Virus record (IMG/VR): IMGVR_UViG_3300048916_000082
Location: 1 to 49,955 of that record
Strand: one strand, 5' to 3'
DNA: 49,955 nt
From: a virus
This document shows, one piece after another, positions 24,183 through 31,334 of this stretch. Numbering within the stretch: position 1 is the stretch's first letter; each line of letters opens with the position of its first letter. Under the pieces are notes generated by a model. The model made no database searches. It worked only from the letters and a program-made list of their open reading frames with translations, and was not told where the DNA came from. Both the position numbers and the translations under genes were made by a program.

Positions 24183-24550
24183 ACCTGCACCTCCCCCGAC
24201 CCGCTCTTGCGAAGCGGGCCGGGCTCGGTAACCCTGCGGTTGTCGAGACCTGCAGGGGATAAAAATGACACCGGAAGAACGGTTGCCGCACGAAGCCGCG
24301 CTGCTCGCGCTGAAGCTGGCCATGAACAACACGCTAGCGCTGCACCAAGCAGGGCTGCTGCCATCAGACCTAGCCGGATATTGCGCCGGCGAGATGAAGC
24401 GCGTTGCGAAGCTATTCGACGACGCCGTTGGGCTAGAAGCTCTTCCTCCGCGGCTTTCCGAGCATCTGCATACTCTGGCCGTTCGAATAGACCCTCAGGG
24501 AAGAGCTCCGTATCCAAAAACAGGCGGGTGATTGCTTCGGCACTACGCAT
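24179..24550 (-). CDS. possible small protein with one membrane span
   Basis: 123 residues from ATG 24550 (GAGGG ribosome site, 8-nt overlap with upstream gene, GTGA overlap with the downstream gene). The first 45 residues (MRSAEAITRLFLDTELFPEG) look natural. Residues 70-90 are hydrophobic. The second half overlaps a better-looking plus-strand ORF and may be a shadow. The two readings cannot both be fully trusted. Confidence 0.45.
   Translation of the reverse strand: MRSAEAITRLFLDTELFPEGLFERPEYADARKAAEEELLAQRRRRIASQRASSRRRNIRLGLMAAALLGAALACCSWPASARAARLRAATVLPVSFLSPAGLDNRRVTEPGPLRKSGSGEVQV
24265..24531 (+). CDS. possible plus-strand gene inside the leftward operon (88 aa)
   Basis: MTPEERLPHEAALLALKLAM with a GGGGAT ribosome site upstream and good amphipathic helices (HQAGLLPSDLAGYCAGEMKR). 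It lies antisense to the early leftward transcript and to the minus-strand ORF at 24179-24550. Protein quality favours it, operon logic favours the other. Confidence 0.45.
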   Translation: MTPEERLPHEAALLALKLAMNNTLALHQAGLLPSDLAGYCAGEMKRVAKLFDDAVGLEALPPRLSEHLHTLAVRIDPQGRAPYPKTGG

Positions 24551-24824
24551 CCGATTGCCCTCGGGGCTGAGGCGCGGGCCGAATAGGGACGTAGTCGTCG
24601 GCGGGGCGAGCGAGCGTCCCACGGCGGGCCTGGGCGCTCTTGATCGCCGCCAGTACCTTGACCTCCTGCGCCTCGGTCATGGGACCCCAGCTGTGGACGA
24701 TGTCGCGCAGACGCGCGTTCTCGCGGCGGCGGATCCGCACTTCGGTCGTCAAGACCACAGCGACATTCACGAGGGAGATCGTGATCGCGACAACGGCCGC
24801 TATGATGGCGGTGTCCGCGCCCAT
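24543..24824 (-). CDS. small membrane protein (93 aa)
   Basis: One N-terminal span (ADTAIIAAVVAITISLVNVA) followed by a charged helix (EVRIRRRENARLRDIVHSWG) and a proline-rich tail. Second gene of the leftward early operon, TGATG-coupled to the Cro-like gene. Function unknown. Confidence 0.6.
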   Translation of the reverse strand: MGADTAIIAAVVAITISLVNVAVVLTTEVRIRRRENARLRDIVHSWGPMTEAQEVKVLAAIKSAQARRGTLARPADDYVPIRPAPQPRGQSDA

Positions 24825-25084
24825 CACGCCGCGTCCTGCTGGGGGGAGGGGGCGTCGGCGGGTTCCCGGACCTTGGCTGCAGCAGCAGCGGCTAGTTCAT
24901 CCAGCGTGGCCGCTTCAGCCTCAGCGATTGCCCGCCAGTGAGCAGCAGGGATGCTGTCGAGGCGGTTCCATGCCTTCACCGTGTTCGGGTCTACGTTGAT
25001 CATCCGCCCGAGCGCAGCAGGGCCGTTATTCCGTGCGATGATGTCCCGGTGAGAGGGCGTCGCGAGTGATGTTGGGTTCGCCAT
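24824..25084 (-). CDS. Cro-like HTH repressor
   Basis: 86 residues from ATG 25084 (MANPTSLATPSHRDIIARNN). The HTH reads GPAALGRMINVDPNTVKAWN, as in YdaS/Cro-type antirepressors, with an alanine-rich C-terminus. Divergent from the CI-type gene and first in the leftward operon, with the operator 10 nt upstream of its ATG: the classic lytic switch position. Confidence 0.75.
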   Translation of the reverse strand: MANPTSLATPSHRDIIARNNGPAALGRMINVDPNTVKAWNRLDSIPAAHWRAIAEAEAATLDELAAAAAAKVREPADAPSPQQDAA

Positions 25085-25093
25085 CTGGTGAGA

Positions 25094-25143
25094 GGTATAA
25101 AATATACCCTTCGACGTCAAGCACCATCGGTATGACGCATACC
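25094..25143. promoter_or_regulatory. left operator/promoter region (Cro side)
   Basis: Two 15-bp palindromes exactly 35 bp apart: GGTATAAAATATACC (25094-25108) and GGTATGACGCATACC (25129-25143). On the minus strand TTGACG (25120-25115) precedes the first palindrome by 6 nt, so the palindrome covers the -10 region. The second lies over the start of the CI-type transcription unit. The same build recurs at 26788-26837. Confidence 0.75.
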
Positions 25144-25167
25144 CGAATTGTCGCTAGCGATTCGGAT

Positions 25168-25818
25168 ATGGGCGAACAGGGCGACAGACTGAAACTTGCG
25201 CTTGATCGGGCGGGCCTCAAAATGCCCGAGGCTGCCGAGCGGTTTGGTTGGAGCTATAACACGCTCAAGAGCAACGTAAGCGGCGCCATGCCCTTCAGTT
25301 ACAAGAAGGCCCTGGTCTACGCCGGCCGGTTAAAGGTGCGGCCGGACTGGCTCTACGCCGGCACACTGCCGATGACAGAGCCCACGAAAGCTGAGCGGCG
25401 TGCTGCACGGGAGGTGCCCGTCATTGGATGGGTGCAGGCGGGGCAACTGACGGACGTGACGGCGATCCAAGACATTTCCGATGCTGACACAGTCACAACC
25501 GATGGACTCGGTCCCGGGGAGTGGTTCGCCACCGATGTTGTGGGCGACAGTATGGATCGCGTTTCCCCGGAAGGGTCCCGGATATTCGTGAACGCCAGCG
25601 ATCGGCATCCAGTGGCGGGGCGCTTCTATCTCTTCTCGTTGCGGGGGGAGACAACCTACAAACGGTTTTATGACGACCCGGTGACGCGGCTTGAGCCGTT
25701 TTCAACCAACCCGGTGAACCGGCCAATCTTCCCGGCCAAGGATTCAGATTGGCTAGTCATCGGACGAGTGTTCCGCAGCGTCATAGATCTAGATCGCGAG
25801 ATCGGAGGCAGGCTGTGA
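25168..25818 (+). CDS. CI/LexA-type phage repressor (S24 peptidase)
   Basis: 216 residues from ATG 25168 (an upstream ATG at 25132 lies in the operator and is less likely). N-terminal HTH (KMPEAAERFGWSYNTLKSNV), then an S24 self-cleavage domain: cleavage site Ala91-Gly92 in WVQAGQL, Ser128 in VVGDSMD, Lys165 in ETTYKRF. It would hold lysogeny by binding the GGTAT palindromes and be inactivated by RecA during SOS, linking induction to DNA damage. Confidence 0.9.
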   Translation: MGEQGDRLKLALDRAGLKMPEAAERFGWSYNTLKSNVSGAMPFSYKKALVYAGRLKVRPDWLYAGTLPMTEPTKAERRAAREVPVIGWVQAGQLTDVTAIQDISDADTVTTDGLGPGEWFATDVVGDSMDRVSPEGSRIFVNASDRHPVAGRFYLFSLRGETTYKRFYDDPVTRLEPFSTNPVNRPIFPAKDSDWLVIGRVFRSVIDLDREIGGRL

Positions 25819-26222
25819 ACCTCACTGTGTTAGCCGCTGCTGCAGCTACGTTCGATTTGCTCTGCACAGGCACGTCATACACGTCGCCGCCCGGGCAGAC
25901 GAAGGAAGTCGAAGCGCCTTATGAAAAATTGTACAGGATTGACCTAACCGCCAATCGTTACTGCGAAGATTTGTGCTATGAAATTCGACCCATCTATTCG
26001 GTCCAGCCGGCATCCTTAGAGCTGGAGCATAAAGAGATGGACGCTCTTCCGGCCGGGATCAAAATCACAAACACAATAAACCGGATAACGGGGGGGCATG
26101 AGATTTTGAAGACCCGCTCTATAAGCACGCGCTACGGGCCGATGGACGAGATGGACATGTGGCTTGGCAAGTGCGCGCGACAGCCGTTCTCGGGCTTCCC
26201 GAAAATATCGACGCAGTTCTGA
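25815..26222 (+). CDS. secreted/lipoprotein-like protein downstream of repressor
   Basis: 135 residues from GTG 25815, overlapping the repressor stop (GTGA). Hydrophobic N-terminus (MNLTVLAAAAATFDLLCTG) suggests export. Two Cys near YCEDLCYE and a C-terminus CARQPFSGFP resemble short periplasmic proteins common in sphingomonads. Co-transcribed with the repressor, so expressed in lysogens: a lysogenic-conversion or superinfection-immunity candidate (inference). Confidence 0.65.
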   Translation: MNLTVLAAAAATFDLLCTGTSYTSPPGQTKEVEAPYEKLYRIDLTANRYCEDLCYEIRPIYSVQPASLELEHKEMDALPAGIKITNTINRITGGHEILKTRSISTRYGPMDEMDMWLGKCARQPFSGFPKISTQF

Positions 26223-26686
26223 TGGTGCAGGCCCCTTGGACGTGGGATTGGGATGCTATATTCAATGCCACCACTGCAGCCGCCACGGCTCTGGCAGCCT
26301 TGTTCACCGGTCTTATGTTTCTGTTGTCACGCCAATCCTTCGACACGGGGGTGCCCTACGTCCAAATTCTGGCTCGCAACGCCAACGACCGGCGGCGCAT
26401 TGATATCTTCTTGAAAGGCGACACTGCCGGACATTGGCGGGTGTCGGAACTCAAGATCGTTGGTCCGCCCGGCGTGCACTTCGTCCTCCCGGAGATTCGC
26501 GACGACGGCTATGGCGGCGGGGCCATTCGGGAAGGCCGACCTGTGGGGCGGACGCTAACCGACCCGCCGCAATCGCTCTATGTCTCGTCGCTGTCCTCAC
26601 CCGTGCGCATCCGTTGCACGGTCCGCTCCATGGCAGCTCCGAGAACCGCCAGACGCCGGACCATCACCATCACGGCCGCCGACTGA
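26222..26686 (+). CDS. membrane-anchored protein in repressor operon
   Basis: 154 residues, TGATG overlap with the previous gene. One membrane span at about residues 15-36 (TTAAATALAALFTGLMFLLS), then a soluble domain (VPYVQILARNANDRRRIDIF, HWRVSELKIVGPPGVHFVLP). Third gene of the CI operon, again expected to be made in the prophage state. Family not recognised. Confidence 0.6.
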   Translation: MVQAPWTWDWDAIFNATTAAATALAALFTGLMFLLSRQSFDTGVPYVQILARNANDRRRIDIFLKGDTAGHWRVSELKIVGPPGVHFVLPEIRDDGYGGGAIREGRPVGRTLTDPPQSLYVSSLSSPVRIRCTVRSMAAPRTARRRTITITAAD

Positions 26687-26787
26687 ATCGCCACGCAACA
26701 GGCGAGCACCGCCACCATCCATCCCATCGCTTGTTCCTTTCGTGCGGCTTCCTATCCGCGCGGGGGTAGCATGCCAAATTCGAGACG

Positions 26788-26837
26788 GGTATAAAAAATA
26801 CCGATTTCCCTTGACGAGGCGAGGTATGTTTTATACC
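26788..26837 (+). promoter_or_regulatory. right early promoter with two operators
   Basis: Palindromes GGTATAAAAAATACC (26788-26802) and GGTATGTTTTATACC (26823-26837), 35 bp apart. TTGACG (26811-26816) lies 6 nt before the second palindrome. This mirrors the left region exactly. It drives the rightward early operon starting at 26896. The rest of the 26687-26895 gap holds only the leader. Confidence 0.75.
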
Positions 26838-26895
26838 CATATCTCCAACAGCCCCTGAGCCGACAAGCGCAGACGGGGCGAGTTGGAGACCCTCA

Positions 26896-27093
26896 ATGCG
26901 CTTCCTTCTCGAAAATGCCGGTCATCGCCTGGAGGTCGAGCACATCGACCTGCCCAGCGCGCTGATGCACGCATTCAACAACTGGTGGCCTGCCCGCACC
27001 GCCGGCGGCCTGAACCTCTCGCCCGAGCTGACCATCGATGGCGTTCCGCTGATGGACGCGCTGGCGGCGCATGAGCGGAGGGCGGCGGCATGA
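26896..27093 (+). CDS. hypothetical protein (65 aa)
   Basis: MRFLLENAGHRLEVEHIDLP, first gene after the right early promoter. GGAG ribosome site 8 nt upstream. Unrecognised. Small early ORFs at this site often encode host-takeover or anti-defence functions, but nothing in the sequence proves that. Confidence 0.6.
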   Translation: MRFLLENAGHRLEVEHIDLPSALMHAFNNWWPARTAGGLNLSPELTIDGVPLMDALAAHERRAAA

Positions 27094-27323
27094 CCCGCGC
27101 ATTCCGCCCCGGCGAGGCCGAGATGCTGATCGCCAATCCTCTGCGCGGCCCTGAGCCGACTTACACCCTCGATCGGCAGGTTGCCGAAGCCCGCCGTGAG
27201 ATGGGCGAGAAGCGCTGGGCTGAACTCAACCGCGAATGGCACGAAGCCGAATGTGACCGCCGCGAAGCCGTGTGGGAAGCCTCCAAGGAACTGGCCGGGC
27301 GTAACGGAGGGCTGGGAGCATGA
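27090..27323 (+). CDS. hypothetical charged helical protein (77 aa)
   Basis: MTRAFRPGEAEMLIANPLRG followed by a long charged helix (AEARREMGEKRWAELNREWH). ATGA-coupled to its neighbour. Unknown function. Confidence 0.6.
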   Translation: MTRAFRPGEAEMLIANPLRGPEPTYTLDRQVAEARREMGEKRWAELNREWHEAECDRREAVWEASKELAGRNGGLGA

Positions 27324-27697
27324 GCGTTCTGGACAACGCCGACACGGTTGCCGAGGCAATCCGCCCCACGCTGGACAAGTTCGCCGCCGCCGCAGAGCCG
27401 ACCATCCGCAAGGTGGCCGAGACGCTCTATGAGCAACTGCTGTGGGTAACGCAGGACTATATCCGCGAGAACGGCGAGTGGAACATCGGGCAGGAAATAG
27501 AGCGCTGCCGGAAGATCGAACACGAGAACACGCAGCTTCGGATGCGCCACATCGAAATGCTGAGTGCGCTCAAGTCCTTCCGCCAGCACGTCATCCGCAA
27601 CGCTTGCGCATGGGTCGATGCCGAAAGCGGCAGTCACCACAACCCTGTTTGGCTGCACGTCGCGAACGTCATTGCCAAGGCTGAGGGAGAAGCCTGA
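27320..27697 (+). CDS. hypothetical protein (125 aa)
   Basis: MSVLDNADTVAEAIRPTLDK, with long helices and WVDAESGSHHNPVWLHVANV near the C-terminus. ATGA-coupled. Similar small proteins occur in early regions of sphingomonad phages. Function unknown. Confidence 0.6.
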   Translation: MSVLDNADTVAEAIRPTLDKFAAAAEPTIRKVAETLYEQLLWVTQDYIRENGEWNIGQEIERCRKIEHENTQLRMRHIEMLSALKSFRQHVIRNACAWVDAESGSHHNPVWLHVANVIAKAEGEA

Positions 27698-27837
27698 TGC
27701 GCTCGCCCTTCGACCTTCACGCCGAGTTGCACGGCCCCATGCGCCGCTCTGACAAGGTGGTGTTCATCATCACTGCAACCGTGGCGATCTGGCTGGTGCT
27801 GTTCCTGTTGGCTGCTGCCTGGGTGGTGACGCCGTGA
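27697..27837 (+). CDS. small membrane protein (46 aa)
   Basis: Basic N-terminus (PMRRSDK) then a single span (FIITATVAIWLVLFLLAAAW). TGATG overlap upstream and GTGA overlap downstream. Confidence 0.6.
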   Translation: MRSPFDLHAELHGPMRRSDKVVFIITATVAIWLVLFLLAAAWVVTP

Positions 27838-28301
27838 AGCGCGTTGATATACCAACCCGCTTTTGGGCGAAGGTCGACCAGCGCGCCGCAAGCGAGTGCT
27901 GGGAATGGACGGCGCACAAGAATGCTGCCGGTTATGGCAAATTTCAAATCGGCAGGAAGTGCAGGAACGCCCACCGCGTTGCATACGAGCTTACCGTCGG
28001 AGCCATCCAAGACGGGCTGCACATCGATCATCTGTGTAGGAATCGGGGATGTGTAAACCCGGCGCATCTGGAGCCGGTAACTCCAGCGGAAAATGCCCGA
28101 CGCGGAATGTCTGGACCGCTCACGCGAGAACGCTTGGCGAAGCTAACGTCCTGCAAGCACGGGCACGAATTCTCGCCCGAGAATACCCTCATTCGAAGCA
28201 GTGGGCATCGAATTTGTCGGACCTGCAGGCGTGAATCTATGCGTCGGTATCGGGCTGAAGGTAGATGTAGCTGGACCTTAAAGAATAGGGGGAGGACGTG
28301 A
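27834..28301 (+). CDS. HNH endonuclease
   Basis: 155 residues from GTG 27834. The HNH core is HIDHLCRNRGCVNPAHLEPV followed by TPAENARRG. N-terminal ECWEWTAHKNAAGYGKF is typical of small phage HNH proteins. A C-terminal zinc site (CKHGHEF, CRTCRRES) follows. Probably a free-standing homing-type nuclease. Confidence 0.85.
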   Translation: MKRVDIPTRFWAKVDQRAASECWEWTAHKNAAGYGKFQIGRKCRNAHRVAYELTVGAIQDGLHIDHLCRNRGCVNPAHLEPVTPAENARRGMSGPLTRERLAKLTSCKHGHEFSPENTLIRSSGHRICRTCRRESMRRYRAEGRCSWTLKNRGRT

Positions 28302-28402
28302 CCTCTGCGCGCCGCTTCTACCACACCCACCGCCCCTCTCTTGTGAGCGCTCCTGTTGCTCAGATGGATGAGGGCCAGCGCAACACGGCGGAGGCACGCT
28401 GA
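28298..28402 (+). CDS. very small ORF (34 aa)
   Basis: GTG 28298 with a strong GGGGGAGG ribosome site and GTGA overlap with the HNH gene. Reads MTSARRFYHTHRPSLVSAPV. TGATG overlap with the next. Confidence 0.45.
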   Translation: MTSARRFYHTHRPSLVSAPVAQMDEGQRNTAEAR

Positions 28403-28491
28403 TGGATCGCATGTTCCACGCCATGCCGACCTTGCTGGTCGCGGCCTTCATTGTCTGCGGCGCCGCCTACCTCTGGGGGTGGGCGTCGTGA
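28402..28491 (+). CDS. very small membrane protein (29 aa)
   Basis: MDRMFHAMPTLLVAAFIVCG, essentially a single transmembrane helix. Overlapped by start and stop of neighbours, which supports translation. Confidence 0.5.
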   Translation: MDRMFHAMPTLLVAAFIVCGAAYLWGWAS

Positions 28492-28619
28492 CCGCCCCGA
28501 ACGAAACCGCGCTGCAACAGCCGCCTAGCCGCATCAGCCGATTCACCGGCCGCCCCGTCGCAACGCGCGCCGATGGCCTGCCGGCATGGGTGGAGCGGGA
28601 ACAGGAGAAGCGGAAGTGA
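28488..28619 (+). CDS. small ORF upstream of exonuclease (43 aa)
   Basis: GTG 28488 (GTGA overlap). Reads MTAPNETALQQPPSRISRFT and ends WVEREQEKRK. GTGA overlap with the exonuclease gene indicates coupled translation. Confidence 0.55.
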   Translation: MTAPNETALQQPPSRISRFTGRPVATRADGLPAWVEREQEKRK

Positions 28620-29530
28620 CTGCCCACACCAACATTCTCGCCGGCGATGGCGACGACGAATTCCGCGGCTCAGTCGTCGGTGCGTCCGAGGTTTCTGCCC
28701 TGTTCGACGCCAGCCCGTATCTCACACACTTCGAGCTCTGGCACCGCAAGGCCGGTACGATCGCCGTGCCCGAGTTCGGCGGCAATGAGCGCATCGAGGC
28801 GGGCATTCGCCTGGAGCCCGTGATCATCGATTGGGCGTGCGACAAGTGGGGCTATACCAAGGCGCCGACGCCCAAGCGCCTGCGTTGCCCCACTGACATC
28901 GGCGGGCATCCCGACCAGTTCGTGACGTGCCCCGATCGCGGCCAGGGCCTGCTTGAGGTCAAGACCGCTGATTGGCTGGTGGCGAAGGGATGGGGCGACG
29001 AGCCGCCGCTGCACTACCAGTTGCAGGCTGTAACCTACATGGGCCTTGCGGGCCTTGCATGGGCTGACATCGTGATCCTGGTCGGCGGCAACGAACTGCG
29101 CCGGTTCCAGATCGAAGCGCGGCCGAAGCTGTGGGCCGAGATCCAGAAGCGCGCCGCCGAGTTCTGGCAGTCGGTGAGGGACGGCAATCCACCCAGGCCA
29201 GACTACAGCCGCGACGGTGATGCGATCCGCGAGATCAACAGCGCGCCAGGCGATACCCTGATCGACCTGCGTGGCGACAACCTCGCCGCCATCGCCGCAG
29301 CCGAATACCACGTGGGCAAGGCCGAGGAGAAGGCCGGCAAGGCTCGCGCCGAGGCCGCGCTGGCCGAGCTCGTCGACAAGATGGGTGAGCACGGCACCGC
29401 CCTGCTCGACGGCTTCACATTCAAGGCAACCCGCATCGCCGCCATTCCCGACCGGGAGGCCGAGCCGGGCGAGATCATCAAGGGCCGCAAAGCCTACTGC
29501 CGCTATACCTGCAAGGAGATGAAGGCGTGA
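28616..29530 (+). CDS. YqaJ-family exonuclease
   Basis: 304 residues from GTG 28616. YqaJ core: ASEVSALFDASPYLTHFELW, GGNERIEAGIRLEPVIIDWA (Glu67), DIGGHPDQF (Asp100), LLEVKTAD (Glu114, Lys116) and HYQLQAVTYMG. It resects double-strand ends to 3' overhangs for the RecT annealase encoded next, forming a Red-type recombination pair. Confidence 0.9.
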   Translation: MTAHTNILAGDGDDEFRGSVVGASEVSALFDASPYLTHFELWHRKAGTIAVPEFGGNERIEAGIRLEPVIIDWACDKWGYTKAPTPKRLRCPTDIGGHPDQFVTCPDRGQGLLEVKTADWLVAKGWGDEPPLHYQLQAVTYMGLAGLAWADIVILVGGNELRRFQIEARPKLWAEIQKRAAEFWQSVRDGNPPRPDYSRDGDAIREINSAPGDTLIDLRGDNLAAIAAAEYHVGKAEEKAGKARAEAALAELVDKMGEHGTALLDGFTFKATRIAAIPDREAEPGEIIKGRKAYCRYTCKEMKA

Positions 29531-29745
29531 GGGAAATCCCGTTCTGGCTGGTGTGGTGTGAGGACGGCGGCGAGCCGCGCGTGAAGCAGAGCAGCCGAGC
29601 TGCCGCCGACCGCGAGGCTGAACGTCTCGCCAAGCTCAATCCCGGCAAATCATTCTGCGTGCTGCCCTGCGCCGCCCGCTTCACCGAACGCCGCGTCACT
29701 GTCGAGCACTTCAATCTCGATACCGACGACTGCATCCCCTTCTGA
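29527..29745 (+). CDS. hypothetical protein between exonuclease and RecT (72 aa)
   Basis: GTG 29527 (GTGA overlap). MREIPFWLVWCEDGGEPRVK, compact alpha/beta with KSFCVLPCAARFTERRVTVE. Small proteins of this sort regularly sit between YqaJ and RecT in alphaproteobacterial phages. Confidence 0.65.
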   Translation: MREIPFWLVWCEDGGEPRVKQSSRAAADREAERLAKLNPGKSFCVLPCAARFTERRVTVEHFNLDTDDCIPF

Positions 29746-29762
29746 CATAAGGAGTTCATTAT

Positions 29763-30659
29763 ATGGCCAACGCCGTAGCCGAGCGCCGGGACAATCCGGT
29801 CGCCGTGATCCGCCAGAACCTCACGGCGATGGCACCCGAGTTCAAGGCCGCGCTGCCCGCGCACGTCACGGTCGAGAAGTTCACCCGCGTCGCCATGACC
29901 GCGATCCAGAACACGCCCGACCTGATCGAAGCCGATCGGCGCTCGCTGTTCGGCGCCGTCGTTCGTCTTGCGCAGGACGGGTTGCTCCCCGATGGCCGCG
30001 AGGCTGCCCTGGTGATCTTCAACACCAAGAACAAGAGCGGGGGCTGGGACAAGAAGGTCCAGGCGATGCCGATGATCGCCGGCATCCTCAAGAAGGTCCG
30101 GCAGTCCGGCGACGTGGCCAAGATGAGCGCGCAGGTGGTTTACGAGAACGACCACTTCGTCGTGTCCTATGGCTTCGACGAGGACGTGACCCACAACCCC
30201 CCGCCACTGGACAAGGAGCGCGGAAAGCCGATCGGCGCCTATGCCACGGCGGTCCTCAAGGACGGCTCGCGCCTGCTCGAGGTGATGAGCCTCGAGGAGA
30301 TCAACAAGGTCCGCAACGTAAGCCGCTCGAAGGATCGGGGGCCGTGGGTGGACTGGTGGAGCGAAATGGCACGCAAGACCGTGATGCGCCGGCTGTCCAA
30401 GCGCCTGCCGATGTCCACCGATCTCGAGGAGGAAGTGTTCAGCCGCGACGAGACGCTGGGCGGCGATGCCCCGGCGCTGCGGGTGGTGGATCATGGCGAC
30501 CTTGCCGAAGCACCCGACGGAGCCCGGCCCGCGGCGTCCCGCCTCGATCAGCTCGAGCATCACATCGAGGCCGAGGAGGTTCAGCCCGAACCCGAAGGCA
30601 AACCCGATAGCGAAATGGGCGAAGGCTTCACCAGCGCAGACGGCGAGTGGGCGGAATGA
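29763..30659 (+). CDS. recT: RecT single-strand annealing protein
   Basis: 298 residues with an AAGGAG ribosome site. RecT signatures: RSLFGAVVRLAQDGLLPDGR, EAALVIFNTKNKSGG, AMPMIAGILKKVRQSG, VYENDHFVVSYGFDEDVTHN and WSEMARKTVMRRLSKRLPMS. It anneals complementary strands produced by the upstream exonuclease. The acidic C-terminal 60 residues are a plausible SSB-mimic tail. Confidence 0.95.
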   Translation: MANAVAERRDNPVAVIRQNLTAMAPEFKAALPAHVTVEKFTRVAMTAIQNTPDLIEADRRSLFGAVVRLAQDGLLPDGREAALVIFNTKNKSGGWDKKVQAMPMIAGILKKVRQSGDVAKMSAQVVYENDHFVVSYGFDEDVTHNPPPLDKERGKPIGAYATAVLKDGSRLLEVMSLEEINKVRNVSRSKDRGPWVDWWSEMARKTVMRRLSKRLPMSTDLEEEVFSRDETLGGDAPALRVVDHGDLAEAPDGARPAASRLDQLEHHIEAEEVQPEPEGKPDSEMGEGFTSADGEWAE

Positions 30660-30781
30660 GCCGCGCCGATTGGATCTTCGCCAAGCGCGAGGAAGCGCGC
30701 CGGCTGCACCTGGCCTCGTATCGCGCGTGGCTGGAGGCCGGGGCATTTCCGCTACCGATCCACGCGGCCGTCCGCAACTGA
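30656..30781 (+). CDS. small ORF after RecT (41 aa)
   Basis: ATGA overlap with RecT. Reads MSRADWIFAKREEARRLHLA. Basic helical peptide of unknown function. Confidence 0.55.
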   Translation: MSRADWIFAKREEARRLHLASYRAWLEAGAFPLPIHAAVRN

Positions 30782-30793
30782 TCCACAAGGGAG

Positions 30794-30818
30794 CCCGGGA
30801 GGCCAATAACCTCCCGGG
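30794..30818 (+). other. perfect 9-bp hairpin, GC-rich
   Basis: CCCGGGAGG, loop CCAATAA, CCTCCCGGG, in the 86-nt gap after the RecT block. No T-run follows, so it may be an attenuator, RNA-stability element or Rho-dependent stop. A run of nine G follows at 30851-30859 just before the next start codon. Confidence 0.5.
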
Positions 30819-30867
30819 TAGTGATGCATGACGAACACCGAGGCGCAACAGGGGGGGGGCTGGCGAC

Positions 30868-31095
30868 GTGAAGGTCACCAAGTCCCTGCTCAGGACTGCG
30901 GCGCGTTATCTCGCCCGGCTTCGTACCGGAGAACGAATCATGCGTGACGCGAACGGGCGACTGCAATGGGCAAGTGGCCGACCGGTCGGCGCCAAGACCG
31001 TTCGCCACATGCTGAACGCCGGAGAGATTGCCGAGATGGATACCGACCTGTTCGGCGATCCGTCACGCGGCCAGACTTTGGGGATTGACCCATGA
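30868..31095 (+). CDS. hypothetical basic protein (75 aa)
   Basis: GTG 30868. MKVTKSLLRTAARYLARLRT, then RPVGAKTVRHMLNAGEIAEM. ATGA-coupled to the next gene. The G9 run upstream may act as ribosome site. Unknown function. Confidence 0.55.
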   Translation: MKVTKSLLRTAARYLARLRTGERIMRDANGRLQWASGRPVGAKTVRHMLNAGEIAEMDTDLFGDPSRGQTLGIDP

Positions 31096-31334
31096 GCAAC
31101 AACACCCTCGCCGACCTCAACCGCCACCTGTTCCTCCAGCTCGAACGGCTGTCCGAGGACTGCATGACGCTGGAGCAGATTGAGGCCGAGGCCAAACGCG
31201 CCGACGCCATCGTCGATATCGCCGACCAGGTGATCCGCAACGCCGACCTCCAGTTGAAGGCGGCGAACCTGATCGCCACCCACGGTGATCGGTTCAAGCC
31301 CATGCTGCCGGCGCTCGGAGGGCCGAGCGAGTGA
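31092..31334 (+). CDS. hypothetical helical protein (80 aa)
   Basis: MSNNTLADLNRHLFLQLERL, DCMTLEQIEAEAKRADAIVD. This resembles small phage proteins annotated as DNA-binding or unknown, and coiled-coil pairing is likely. ATGA coupling. Confidence 0.6.
   Translation: MSNNTLADLNRHLFLQLERLSEDCMTLEQIEAEAKRADAIVDIADQVIRNADLQLKAANLIATHGDRFKPMLPALGGPSE

Noticed and set aside
30851-30859. G9 run as a phase-variation switch
   Set aside because: It lies just before a start codon and outside a clear ORF, so it may simply be a ribosome site or assembly uncertainty; nothing else supports switching.
29478-30881. 467-codon minus-strand ORF
   Set aside because: Antisense to RecT and neighbours, which are strongly supported on the plus strand.
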